From Gigaspora margarita (taxonomy: Eukaryota; Glomeromycota; Glomeromycetes; Diversisporales; Gigasporaceae): a stretch of 64,000 nucleotides of DNA. The notes under the pieces are model-generated. The model worked only from the letters and a program-made list of their open reading frames with translations. It was not told the DNA's origin and did no database searches. This document shows positions 11,004-22,199 of the stretch, one piece after another. The DNA lies in assembly GCA_009809945.1 (NCBI GenBank), contig WTPW01000302.1, positions 400,860-464,859 of the forward strand, written 5' to 3'. Every line of letters begins with the position of its first letter. Position 1 is the first letter of the stretch. Position numbers and translations under genes: made by a program.

Positions 11004-12020
11004 GAAAGTGCAGTAAATTATATAATTTTCTAGAGGAGGAGGGTTGCCCATCTATCACATCCTATATATATAGTATAAATAGCCAATAAAATTGAAGCAA
11101 AATCGATTATTAAATAATTGCAGATAGTTGCTACATAGGAAAGTCTAAATTCTACTATATTAATTGATAATTATCAATTCAGCAAATCATATGGGCTGAT
11201 TTAAGTCATTTATAAGTAGGGCTTATTTTTTTTAAAACTTTAAGCCTAAACAACTTTTGATCTACTAGTCCATTTTTATGATTTTGCTACCAAAATGTTT
11301 GTCTCTTTGAGACGATTCCAACAAGCCCAAAATCATCAAAATCCAATCACAGGATCGCGAGATAATGCATTATCAAATAGTAATGCATCTAGAAGATGAG
11401 ATTGATGGGTTGGACTATGTCCAACCCATCAATCCTACTCTCTAGATGCATCACTATTTGATAGTGCATTATCTCGCGATCCTGTGATTGGATTTTGATG
11501 ATTTTGGGCTTGTTGGAATCATCTCAAAGAGACAAACATTTTGGTAGCAAAATCATAAAAACGGACTAGTAGATCAAAGTTGTTTAGGCTTAAAGTTTTA
11601 AAAAAAATAAGCCCTACTTATAAATGACTTAAATCAGCCCATATGCTTGTTTGGAAGACTAAAATATATATTTTCTGAAATTTTTATTAAAATTGAAGAA
11701 TTTTCTATTAACTTTTAATTTTTATGTTCGTTTTCCGTTGAACGTAAAAATCAAAAGTCAATTAATAAAAATTCTCTAATATTTATAAAAATTTATAGTA
11801 AGTGTATTTTGACCTTCTGAATAAGTTTACTTAAGTAATTTTAATTGATTTGTTTAGTAAAATTTAGACTTTACTATGTAGCAATATTTGTCAATAGCAG
11901 TGTAGCTTGTTTTTAGATCAAAGCTATTTTTGAGTTTTATAAAATTTGATTGGTTAACAGTTCTATCACTATGGGGTCAGGACCTATGTAAACTATAATC
12001 ATATAATTTACTGCATTTTC
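11004..12020. mobile_element. Non-autonomous element with GAAARTGCAGTAAATTATA ends
   Basis: The left end GAAAGTGCAGTAAATTATAT is matched by the inverse of the right end, AATTTACTGCATTTTC. ATAA occurs on both outer sides and may be the target duplication, but the spacing is not clean. Inside are an internal inverted pair (TAAAGTCTAAATT... near 11140 and its partner near 11865) and the later palindrome at 11188-11645. A diverged relative forms the middle layer at 14866-16051. No protein is encoded. Confidence 0.65.
11188..11645. mobile_element. 458 bp near-perfect palindrome
   Basis: CATATGGGCTGATTTAAGTC at the left is the inverse of the right end. The two arms of about 225 bp match almost base for base through to a centre near 11416 (GGGTTGGACTATGTCCAACC). 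Each arm carries the core module with TACCAAAATG, GTCTCTTTGAGACGATTCC and CCCAAAATCATCAAAATCC. TA flanks both ends if the element starts at TGGGCTGA. The arms differ at only a handful of bases, so the element is young or is kept similar by gene conversion. Confidence 0.88.
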
Positions 12021-12159
12021 ATAAGTAAAAAATGCCTAGCTGATAATTTTGCTATAGAATCTGCTAACGGAAACAGCCCCTATAAAATTAAATTAGACCA
12101 TATATACTATTAATAGTAAACTCATCTCTGGTATATTAAACCAGGTTCTTTCAAATATA

Positions 12160-12780
12160 TCAATGCTTTTATTATTGTTACAAATTAATATCAATACTAT
12201 ATGATTAAAGTTGATTTTATACTATTATAATACAATTGCTAGAATGTATATTGTGATAATATTCTTGATTATAACAAATAACTTGCTCATCGATATTTTA
12301 GTTTTAACATTTTTGATCCCAAATTATATATCTATTCAAAAGCATTAAAGCATATTATTTTTGCTATATTAGTTTTAGCACACAAATCACATTTTGGATC
12401 TTACCATAATTTTATTAGAACTACAAAAATTGCTAAAAAAATTAGTAAATCTGGATAGCAAAAATTCTGACCAAAAATTTATGTAAAATAGAAAAATTTA
12501 GAAATTAGTAATCTAAATATTTAGCAGAATGTAATTTTTTCTTAGTATTTGCTAACATTTTTACAAGTTTTTATTAATAATAATTTTTTTATCTAATGCA
12601 GAGCTATTGTTCTTGTTCTTGCACTTGTTCTTGAACTTAAGACCATTATACAAAATGCTTTCAAATTCGTTAAACATTTGATTGACTTTTTTTAGCTATT
12701 TTTAGCTCAAATAGTTGGCATGTATTAGGTAATCAAACAACAGAAGCAAATTTGGCATTAATAATTAACAAATTCTTTTG
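12160..12780 (+). repeat. Dispersed repeat R1, third copy
   Basis: This copy contains ATATTCTTGATTATAAC, TTGCTATATTAGTTTTAGCA and ATTAGGTAATCAAACAACAG, in the order seen at 3580-4095. It has neither the LINE nor the fold-back insertion found at 8.4-10 kb. Confidence 0.6.
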
Positions 12781-13162
12781 TTCTTATCTTTGATAATTAG
12801 AGATTATCATTTAATTAGTCTGATAAAAAATCCTATGAAAAAATTAAAAAATTCTAAATATTGAGCAAATAGATATATAAATTTGTATTGGACCACTGAT
12901 ATTTATATCTAAAAAGCACATTTTTACTATTGGCTATTATAGCATTTGTAATTTTATTTTACAGATAATTGTATTCTTTTTTTAATGATTAGATATCTTA
13001 TTATACTATAGTACTAGTCATATTAGCAAATTATAAGACAAGCAGTATCAGCATACAATATGATACTTGATGCATAAAAAATAAATAGTATATAATAGTT
13101 AGGGTTATGAGAACCAATAAGATACAAGATTTTGTAGAGTTATATCAATTTTGATTACCTAA

Positions 13163-14106
13163 TCCCTTAGTTTGTAAAGGTTTGCAGGCAAATTTGCCTG
13201 CATAATTACTAGAGTTTCTCAAATTCAATTAAATCAAATATTGGATCAATTTAATTTGATCAAATCAAATTGACCCTGACTTGAATTTGATTTGATTCAA
13301 ATATTTGGATTTGAATTTGATTTAAATTTGAATTTTTAATAGTAATTTTCAAATCAAATCAAATTTTTGTCAAATCAAATCAAATTTGGNCAGATTTGAA
13401 TTTGATCAAATTAAATATAGTCAAATTTGAATTTGAATTTGATCAAATATTTGATTCAAATATTTGAAGATCAAATCAAATTGCAGAACCCTAATAATTA
13501 CTATAAATATATCTCTGATCTACTTTTTTAATTATTTAAAATATTTAAATAAAATTTGGTATGATAATATCTGAAAACAAGAATTATATTTTTGAATTAT
13601 TTAATTTTATATTATAAGACAAAAAGTTTATGTTGCTTATAAGCTAAAAATATTGAATTTTATAGAAATTTTTAATTAAAAAAAAATTTACAATATCTTG
13701 GTAAATTCTTTAAATATTAGTTTTAAAAATATAGTTTTTAATACAATATTGTAGTTTATATAAAGGATTACAACTTTAATTATTGCACTTTAAGTGATTT
13801 ACTTGTAAAAATTAAGACTTGCATTAGAAGTAAAAATTTTTTTATAGATAGAGACATAAAATTTGAGAAAATCTAAAGAAAAAATTCTATAGTAAAAGTT
13901 CTAAAATAAAAACTTTAAACTTTTATTACACCAAAGTTTTTTAATAATTTTAAAAAATTTTTATATTAAAGTTGATAAAACAAACCTAATATTATATTTT
14001 TTACTTAGAAAGTATATAGCTAAAATTAATATTTAAAGTTTTATTTAAAAAATTTAAAATTTTAAAATTTATGCAGACAAATATGCCTGCATAACAAATT
14101 AAGGAA
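13163..14106. mobile_element. Element with GCAGGCAAATTTGCCTGC terminal repeats
   Basis: The left end TCCCTTAGTTTGTAAAGG is followed by TGCAGGCAAATTTGCCTGCA. The right end carries the inverse, ATGCAGACAAATATGCCTGC and then CAAATTAAGGAA. TAA lies just outside each end and may be the duplicated target. The AT-rich interior matches 1639-2075 in reverse. An hAT-like element (13210-13493) sits within it close to the left end. It has no coding content. Confidence 0.7.
13210..13493. mobile_element. hAT-like MITE built of TTTGATTTGAA words
   Basis: The ends are TAGAGTTTCTC and GCAGAACCCTA (inverse TAGGGTTCTGC). They are flanked by a perfect 8 bp duplication, ATAATTAC, at 13202-13209 and 13494-13501. 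The duplication fits the nTnnnnAn preference of hAT elements. The whole 284 bp interior is short permutations of TTTGAATTTGATT and its inverse, so single strands could fold in many ways. One ambiguous base occurs at 13390. Confidence 0.8.
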
Positions 14107-14439
14107 TAACTATATACTATGTGATTTCATTACTCTGTTCCTGGTATTATAATATTACAATATTATACCATAGTTATAGTATTGCATTATTAAAATATTG
14201 TATTATTGCAATATTATAGTATTATAGCATTATGGAATTGTAGTATTACAGTATAATAATATTATGGCTTTACAGTATTACAATATTATAGCATTATAGC
14301 ATATGATTTTTATAGAAATTAGATGCTAGCTATAATTAATTCTACTACTAGTAAAATGCTATAATTGCCATAATTTAGTAATTCTAACACCAAATATAGA
14401 TATATAAACAAATTTTTACTATAATCCATTCCAGACTAA

Positions 14440-14633
14440 CCAACTTGAATATAATCTGATTTAGGTTTAACCCAGATCGAACCCAAACCAGATTTTATCT
14501 GATCTGGGTCTGACCTGCCCAAAATTTATCAGATCTGGATTTGACCTGACCCAGATTTGGTCTGACCCAACCCGATCTGAGTTGGATCAGACCCAAGTTG
14601 GGTTGGGTCAGACCTGACCTAGCTATAACCTCT
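14440..14633. repeat. One-armed remnant of the GACCTGACCC hAT-like family
   Basis: The sequence is rich in TCTGACCTGACCCAG and GTTGGGTCAGACCTGACC, as in the end regions of the complete elements at 30883-31532 and 47601-48285. It stops in a decayed version of their right terminus (AGCTATAACCTCTA). The left half is missing or unrecognisable. Confidence 0.6.
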
Positions 14634-14865
14634 AAGGAAGCTTCCAGAAATCAGCTGATTTCTGGATAAGTGGGTGGATCAGCTGAAGTATCAGGTGTAA
14701 TTCTAGCCAAAATTTCATAATTTTGGCTAAAGTTACAAAATTATTTTTGACCAAAATTATAGATTTATTAATAGTATTTAATAATTAATAACTTTTGATC
14801 TACTGGACCAAATTTGACCAAAATGATCCTCTTAATGAGAGGATTCTAGCAAGCCCAAAATCATA

Positions 14866-16051
14866 AGAGAAGTGAGAGGTCCCTATTTTATCATGATCTA
14901 TATATATATATAGTATAAATACTAAGAGTATTTTTATTATAATGAAATTATAATATTTAAATTTGAATTCTCAACAACAATTTATCCAAATAAGCTAAAA
15001 TTTTTAATGTAAATAGATATAAGATTGATCTATATTATATTAAAATTTCAGCTAAATTAGATTAGTAGATCTTGTGAAATTGCTTAAAAACTTTATATAA
15101 TTTTGTTAAATTATTTTATAGTAAAATTGGTTTTTAGCAATTGCAAGTAGTTGTTACATAGTAAAGTCCAAATTTTATTATATAAATCTATTATAGTCAC
15201 TTAAGTAAACTTAGTTAGGTAATTAAAATATATATACTCCAAAATTTTTATCCAAATTGGAGAAGTTTTTATTATTTAACTTTTAATTTTTACATTCATC
15301 GAATATATTTTTTTAAAAAATTTTAATTTTTTCGCTGAACATAAAAATCAAAAGTCAAATAATAAAAAATTCTTTGATACTGATAAAAATTTTAAAGTAA
15401 GTTATTTTGATCTACTAAAAAAGTTTACTTAAGCGATCATAATCAATTCACATAGTAAAATGTTGATTTTACTATGTAGCAACTATTGTTGATCGTGCGG
15501 TTGTTTATTTTTAGGCCAAAAACAGTTTTGAGTTTTTTTAAATATGGTGCAGGAAAGCTTAACTAAATATTGTTTCAATTTTGTATATGAAGTATAACCT
15601 AAATTAGCCAATTAAATTGCTAGAATAGGTAATACAAATCTAATTAAAAATTTTTAAAAAACTTTTATTATTTAAAGCTGAATATTGATTGAACAAAAAT
15701 TTTTTATAATAAAAATCAAAGATTTTGATTGGTTAAATTTAAAACTCATATATATTTCAATTTTTATTTTAATATAAAAATAATCTAACTTTAAAAGCTA
15801 TTAACTTCTAATAGATAGTATATTTTTTAAAAACTGACTGGTAATTTTATAGAACTTGTCTTAAAAAATTAAGTAACTAGTCAGTTTTTTAAAATATTAA
15901 TTTTTTAAAAAGTTAATAGATTTTAAAGTTATCTATTATATTGGCGAGTTAAGGTTTCCTGTACTACATTAAAATTTGATTAGTCAATAGTCTTATTACT
16001 AGGGAGTATGACCTATGTAAACCCTAATTATATGATTTACTGCACTTCTCT
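14866..16051. mobile_element. Middle element of the nest
   Basis: The left part (AGAGAAGTG, then TATATATAGTATAAATA) and right part (CCTAATTATATGATTTAC, then TGCACTTCTCT) match the ends and subterminal DNA of the element at 11004-12020. Both also share the paired ACATAGTAAAGTC / ACTATGTAGCAAC words. It is diverged and interrupted by a further insertion. Confidence 0.55.
15550..15965. mobile_element. Innermost element of the nest
   Basis: GGTGCAGGAAAGCTTAACT on the left is matched by the inverse of GAGTTAAGGTTTCCTGTAC on the right. The host element otherwise reads TTTTTAAA...TTAAAATTTG across the site, which suggests a TTAA-like or slightly longer target. The interior includes an inverted AAAAACTGACTGGTAA / TTACTAGTCAGTTTTT-like pair. 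Superfamily not assigned. Confidence 0.5.
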
Positions 16052-16489
16052 AAAAATTTAATTACAGAATCCTGTAATTAGAATAGATTTGTATTATAAA
16101 AAAAGTTCTATAATTTATTAAATAATTATAAACCATTTTGTAACACAAATTTATTCTAAATTTAGGATCTTTTGATTAGATTTTAACAATTTTGGGCTTG
16201 CTAGAATCCTCTCATTGAGAGGATCATTTTGGTAATTAAATCATCAAATTTGGTCCAGTAGATCAAAAGTTTTTCACTATTAAATATTATATCTAACTTT
16301 TTAATAATCGTAAAATTTGATTCTGATTGGCTAATTGGGGTTTCAGGTATGGGTAGATGGAAGTAGGCTCATAGTAAACAAAAATCAGCTGATTTCTGAA
16401 AGCTCTCTTACATAATAAGCAAGATGTAAAATAGTATCAAATGAAGATAACAGTTATGAGAGTGTATATGAAAATTAAAATAGTCGAAT

Positions 16490-16765
16490 CAACAACCATT
16501 CTAACAGCTTTTTATAATTAGTGTAAATAATTATTCTAACAGCTCATTATGGTTAGCATTAAATAATCATTCTAACAACTTTTGATGATTAGTATTAAAT
16601 AATATCATTTTAATAATTTTTTATGATTAGTGTGCAAAAATAATCATTCTAAAAGTTCTTTATAGTTAGTAATAAATAACCATTCTATAAACTCCTTATG
16701 GTTATGGTAAATATTTATTCTACTAGCTCTTTAGTTGTAAACCCATTCTAACAAGCTCTTTTGGA
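16490..16765 (+). repeat. Minisatellite of about 42 bp units, about seven copies
   Basis: Units read roughly CATTCTAACAGCTCTTTATG followed by GTTAGTGTTAAATAA, with substitutions and small indels. It flanks the nested elements and codes for nothing recognisable. Confidence 0.7.
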
Positions 16766-17559
16766 TAAGCATTTAGTATTTGAATTAGGATGGTTAAGAT
16801 ATGGCTCATGATTTGTGAGACATTTGATCAATTTTCATCAACATAAAGTGATGTTTAATTGATAGATGTTGCTATAAATATATATTTTCAAAAGTCTTTA
16901 CTGAAGTTTAATATACTGTATAATATCTTATATAATTTATTGTATAATATCATATATAAGTTATCATATAAAAATTGAAAAGTACATGTATATAATAGTG
17001 ATTAGTTAATGTCAAAGATTGTTATTTTTATAACTTTATGAATTTATTAAATCAGTCTATGTCTGTATACTTATGTGCACTTAAAATATATATGTACTTA
17101 AAACTAACAAATTAATGATTAAATTTTTATTCATATTATACTGCAAATTTTGATAATAATATAAATTACAGTTTTTAAATTCAAACCCAAATATATAAGC
17201 TCTAGCCCTATGAAAGCCTGCCTGTTTATAACTAGTTATTTAATTGCCCATGTCTGGTTCAATTTGTAATTATATGCTAAATATGAAATCAATGCTACAT
17301 CTGCTTAATGGATTACTATTAAGTTTTTGAAAATGCATTATTTGGTTTAATTTCTAATGCTTTGCTAAATCTGTAAGTTATGATTACTATAATTTTAATT
17401 TTAAAGATAAAATATTTTTTGTAATATCAACTATACAACTTACAACTAAGCAATTTAAACAATCAAACAACTAATCGATTATTTAGCATATGATATCTGT
17501 AATCAGTTAGTTTACAATTATAGTTAGAACTAATTGATTAAAAAAATATTATCAACTCA
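16766..17559. other. AT-rich interval without recognisable gene
   Basis: Nothing codes here. There are only short direct words (TATAATATCTTATATAA near 16918) and no TIR pairs I could match. Confidence 0.5.
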
Positions 17560-17756
17560 GAACACTGACAGGAAAATATAACTGCTAGCCAAATTTTTTG
17601 ATTTCTTGTTGTGCAAAATGAAAAATAAATCTTGTATAACCTTAAATATGAACATTACTGTATTTGCAGTAAATCAAAAAAAAAAATCCATCTGTCCATC
17701 CAGAAATTTGAAATCCATATAATGCAAAACGAAAAATCAACTTTGCATAGCCTTAT
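17560..17756. repeat. Dispersed repeat R4, second copy
   Basis: This segment shares TTTTTTGATTTCTTGTTGTG, the GTATTTGCAGTAAATCAA stretch and ATGCAAAACGAAAAATC with 6510-6715 and 61930-62145. It is non-coding. Confidence 0.55.
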
Positions 17757-19120
17757 TTCGTAAAATTTTTGATATAATAAACTTTATCTCCAAGTTATTC
17801 CTATCTTGTTTAGGCATGAGCAGTTTTTCTATTACGCCAATATAAAGGACCTTAAAGTTTTAGCTTGAATTTCAGGCTAGGATTTTTAGTATTTAGACTT
17901 TCATTATAATGAATTTTATGAGTCACAAAGTCATATTTTTGCTCAATAAAGTGTATATAAAAAAAAAGATGAAATGATAAAAGAATTATCTTTATAAATA
18001 TCAATGAAAAAGATAATTGCAAATATAAATGTAATTATTAATAAGTAATTATTCTATGGTCTCATGATTGCATTACGAATTGACGACTGTGAAAATCGAG
18101 AAAGAACACATTTCAATTCAGAAATGAAGCAAATTCAGAAATGACTTAGAACAATAATAGTATAGAATAATCCTTTTTTTCAACTTGCACTTTTCTTATT
18201 GTATTCCATACTATATAAAGTATGTAATAGAAAAATAAAATAAGTGCTTACTATACAAGTATGAATTCATATATATAATAAAATAATTATTATTATATAC
18301 TTACAAAAAACTAAAAGCCAGTATAAGTTTAGAGTATAATTGATTTATATCAATCTATTAAATAAATATAATAAACAAATGAGATATTAAAATCATGTTC
18401 TTATTCATTTGAATATTCATTGATATTATAATTAGTAATTTGTATCAGCTGAACTATTTTAATTATTACATAGGTAAACTAAATGCAAGCAATTTTAATT
18501 TATTTAAGATAATACCTTGGTAAAAATTTTAAGAATATTTAAAGGAATTAAGAAATTACTATCTTGGTAGCAAACAGGTATACTTGATTATAAGAATACA
18601 AATATATAAATATAAATTAATAATGCAAAAAAATATAGGAACAGAGAATAATCAATAATGTATTATTGAAGAATAATGGTTTAAAACATTCAGCATTCAA
18701 AAATATTTAGGTTGCCTAAAATATTCTAGGCAGCCAAAAATAATTTTGGCAGCCAAAAATATTTTAAGCAGCTTTTACTACCTCCCCCTACCACGCTGTA
18801 TCAACTTACAACTGACCTTTCCTTTACAATATATTAATATACTCATATTCACATACAAAATCACAAACCATTATTTTTCTTACTTTATCTACTATAATAA
18901 AAACCTTATTATTCCTATTAATTATTCTTTTTCAATTGTCTTATTAAATACTTCATAAATATAAAAATTAATACTTATTTCTAGTTAATTTATTAAACAC
19001 ATTACCATTCGACTATAAACTAACCTAACTATCATATTCTTAATACTTTATTATTACCTCAATTCTCTACTCACAGCATTAACACGTTGCTTTTACTTGT
19101 TTTATTATTATTAACTAGAG
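17757..19120. other. Non-coding interval with a small tandem repeat
   Basis: 18695-18775 carries four degenerate copies of GGCAGCCAAAAATATTTTA. From 18775 to 19100 the plus strand becomes C-rich and G-poor, a skew unlike its neighbours, but I find no convincing coding frame. Near 17775-18020 and 20630-20960 similar words occur (CAAGTTATT...TATCTTGTTTAG, AAAGAATTATCTTTATAAA), marking another dispersed repeat. Confidence 0.45.
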
Positions 19121-19124
19121 ATGT

Positions 19125-19195
19125 TACATGTGGCGGGCGATGAAGTCGCCCACTTGCAGTTTTTAAATTGCATCTTCTTAATATGTGATAAGGTT
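19125..19195 (+). repeat. Hairpin-bearing repeat, copy 1
   Basis: A perfect stem GGGCGA / TCGCCC with loop TGAAG lies at 19135-19151, followed by TTGCAGTTTTTAAATTGC and TTAATATGTGA. The following sequence matches 29875-29911. The hairpin loop is in the opposite orientation there (see 29840-29911). Confidence 0.5.
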
Positions 19196-19499
19196 GATCA
19201 TATAATTGTAGCACAAGTGTTATCAGGAATTAGTATAACTAAATAGTGTAAAGCAAGATTATATATTATCAAATAATATTTGACAAAAGAGCCAAAATTT
19301 TGAATTGAAAGGTTTAAAATGCAATGCAGTTGAAATTTGTCTGTGCCTAAAGGTTTAAGGCCTTGTGCATTTGTCATTAGAAATTTGATAAGTGTCTTTT
19401 TTATTTTAAGTGTAATTTTTTCACTATTGTGCTGATTCAATACTAATATTATTTTAGTTGCATTGCTTATTCAGGGCATTCATCATGTGCATATGATAG

Positions 19500-21500
19500 A
19501 ATTTGAATTATTTAATATTATTTTTAACAGTAGGGTTAATCATAAATATAATAAGTAATGGGAATTGTACAAAAGGGATTTGGTTATCAATGTGGATTTT
19601 TTTATTTTTTTTTCTTTTGACTAATATTAAATAAATCATAGTAATAAGAAGAAGGAATAAATGTATTAGTAATAGTGAATTTATCAACAATAAAGTTTTT
19701 AGATAACAAACTTTTACTAGTCACACTTTTGAATATCTAGCATTTAACATAACAGTTATTTTATTTAGAGTCCTTTATATACATTTTTTTAGCATAAACT
19801 GTATACAACATTTTTTTATATATACTATTTGTGATGTATATTACATGAGTTTATACTACTAATATGATATTGATTATAAGTGGGATTTTCAAAGCAAGGT
19901 TCTTGTAAAATTAAGAATATAATAGAAGATTTTGATTATTTTATCATTTTTGAAAGTTGAATTTCTTAGTACCATATAACCACGAAATCACGCACAGGGT
20001 GTTATTTCGAATCTTGGCCTGAATTAAGCCTAATTCAGACTGAAAATTGTAATTTTAACCCTGCGTTTTATTTAGCAGTTATACAGTACTAAATATACAA
20101 AAATCAACCTTGCATGGACTATGTATCCAAATAAAATTGCAATTTCAATCTTAAGGTGATCTATTAATAATGCTAAAAGTAGTTTGTATTCTTGTTTGCA
20201 TCATTTCTAAATTTATTTTGATCCTGTATTGCCATTTTAGAATCAGTATTCAAATAACTTTTATTAAAAAAAAGCATGCGAAAAAATTTGAAATAATAAT
20301 AATAATAAAAATAAAGTAATAAATTAAAATATTAAAAAAAATATATAAATAAATAAAATGCAAATAAAAATAGATTAATAGATGCTAGGTAAATTTTTAA
20401 CATTAAAAGAATACATTCGAATATTCATATATGTTTTAGTGATTCTTGCATTCCCTATATAGAAACTTCCTATTTGCTTTTTGGGAACAGCAAGAAAGTG
20501 GTAGATGTCTTGTATAACCCAATTCTAATACAAAGATAATTACCACAAAATTTTTTTTAAAAAAACAATTTACTTTTTTCCAGGTTTTTCATGACTACCA
20601 TGCTCAGCATAGTGGGTAGCACAGATTATTTCATAAAATTTTTGAATAATAAACTTGTATCCCCAAGTTATTTCTATCTTGTTTAGTAATGTGCAGTTCT
20701 TCTGTTATGCCAATTCAAGAACCTTAAAAACATTAGCTTGAATTTTGAGTTATACTGAAGATCAGAATTTTTTAGTATATTTAGACATTCATTTAAAGAA
20801 TTTCACGAGTCACGAAGCCATATCATTGCAAATTAATAAATTGTTTAAAAAAATTATATAATACAGCTGATAAAGATTGATTCGAATATAATGAATAAAA
20901 AAAAATTGAAGCATCCAACGATAAAGAATTATCTTTATAAATATCAATGAAAAAGATAAATATGATTATTAATAATTATTATCATAGCTGAAGCTAGAAA
21001 TGGCTGAGGCTGGAAATTAGAAAAGCTGATTTAAAAAAAAAATCCTACCAAAATCCACTTATACTTTTTTATTATTAAAACTAATCCTAAACCCTAACCT
21101 AGCCCTAAAAAAACCCCTAACAAAAGGTCCAAAATTTTTTAAAAATTTCATATTAAAATAATTAAAATTTCCAGCATCAGCTGTAACAATTATTATTATT
21201 GTCATTGATAAAAGATAAAACGTGCAATTTAGGAGATTAAAGCATCATTTTTAATTTGAGTATTTTCACCCTTTTGCTAGTTATACCATCATAACAATTA
21301 TAATAGCACAAAATCAAAGCTTAAATGAAAACTAACTCTCAAACTGATAAGTACATTCATTTATTTTAATATTTAAATTGATTTTTTAATTTTATTTTAC
21401 TTTATTTATTTATTTTTTTGATATCCTACTATTTTTAATTAAAATAAACATAAATTAGTAAAATATACTTTTATTACAGGTTTAATAAATAATGTATGTT
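19500..21500. other. AT-rich interval, no gene seen
   Basis: There are scattered homopolymers and AATAATAAT runs near 20290-20350. A telomere-like CCCTAACCTAGCCCTAA stretch near 21090 is too short to mean anything. A repeat related to 17775-18020 lies at 20630-20960. Confidence 0.45.
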
Positions 21501-21525
21501 TAAACAAATTATATTTTTATTCAGA

Positions 21526-22182
21526 TTAAAGTTGATCACAAAAACAGGCGAAGACGGATCTGATTTGTTTGAATTGGTTAACAGGTCTTTTGCTAAATTG
21601 TAAGTTTGTATTGGTCCTAGTTCTTGCATATAGTTTATCAATTAAAGAAGGTTTAGTTACAGAAGATCTGGTTACAAAGGGCCTAATATTAAAAGCTTTG
21701 GTCACAAAGTTTGAGCTAGGTTGGGTTACAAAACTTTGCATTACAGAAGGTTGGGTTACAGAAGATTGAGTTACAAAAGGGTGAGTTACAAAAGGCTGAA
21801 TTACAGAGATTGAGTTATGGAAGTTTGAGTTACAATAGGAAGTATGGATTATAGGAGGTTGAGGTACTTAAGACTGGGTTACAAAATGTTCGGTTATGGA
21901 ATGCTGGGCTACAGAAGGTTGAGTTATGGAAGGTTGAGTTACAAAAGCTTGGGTTACAGGAGAATGGATTACAGGAGATTGAGTTACAGAAGATTGAGTT
22001 ACATAAAGTTGGGTTGTAGATAATTTAATAGTAGAAGGTCTGGTTACGGATGAATTAATCTTATTATTGCCATTTGTGATATTGAATTTTTCAGCTATTG
22101 TTTTAGCAAAGCTAATAGCTTTACTTGATTTTTCAAATATTTCAGCCACCTAGGGAATTTTAATGGGGCTATCCATACTCAT
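21526..22182 (-). pseudogene. Degraded gene for a VTQPS-type pentapeptide-repeat protein
   Basis: Reading the minus strand from ATG at 22180-22182, the first ten codons (MSMDSPIKIP) are followed by an in-frame TAG. The frame then continues as a charged, helix-like stretch (AEIFEKSSKAISFAKTIAEK) and a run of five-residue repeats such as VTQPS, ITQPS and VTQSS, encoded by a 15 bp DNA unit. A TAA near 21865 and at least one frameshift near 21830 break it. The frame then resumes with the same repeats to about 21640 and a different tail, FSKRPVNQFKQIRSVFACF, to 21526. Ser/Thr/Gln-rich tandem repeats suggest a surface or low-complexity protein, but no known family is recognised. Confidence 0.5.
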
Positions 22183-22199
22183 TAAGGTTCTCTGATAAC

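Larger units (their letters stand above)
10865..12075 (+). repeat. Dispersed repeat R5, copy split by an inserted element
   Basis: 10865-11003 and 12021-12075 align to the continuous copy at 5700-5885; AAAAAATGCCTAGCTGATAA resumes right after the insert. The interruption is the element at 11004-12020. Confidence 0.65.
14634..16411. mobile_element. Outer fold-back element of a three-level nest
   Basis: Ends: AAGCTTCCAGAAATCAGCTG on the left and the inverse (TCAGCTGATTTCTGAAAGC) on the right. The arms carry the shared core, with ATGATCCTCTTAATGAGAGG at 14822 and CCTCTCATTGAGAGGATC at 16209. A second element occupies about 14866-16051, and a third occupies about 15550-15965 inside that. The immediate flanks, TAA and TTA, do not form a clean direct repeat. 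Confidence 0.65.

Noticed and set aside
18746..18958. Open frame of 70 codons in a C-rich stretch
   Set aside because: The translation is a low-complexity Tyr/Ile/Asn run with no domain, probably produced by strand composition skew.
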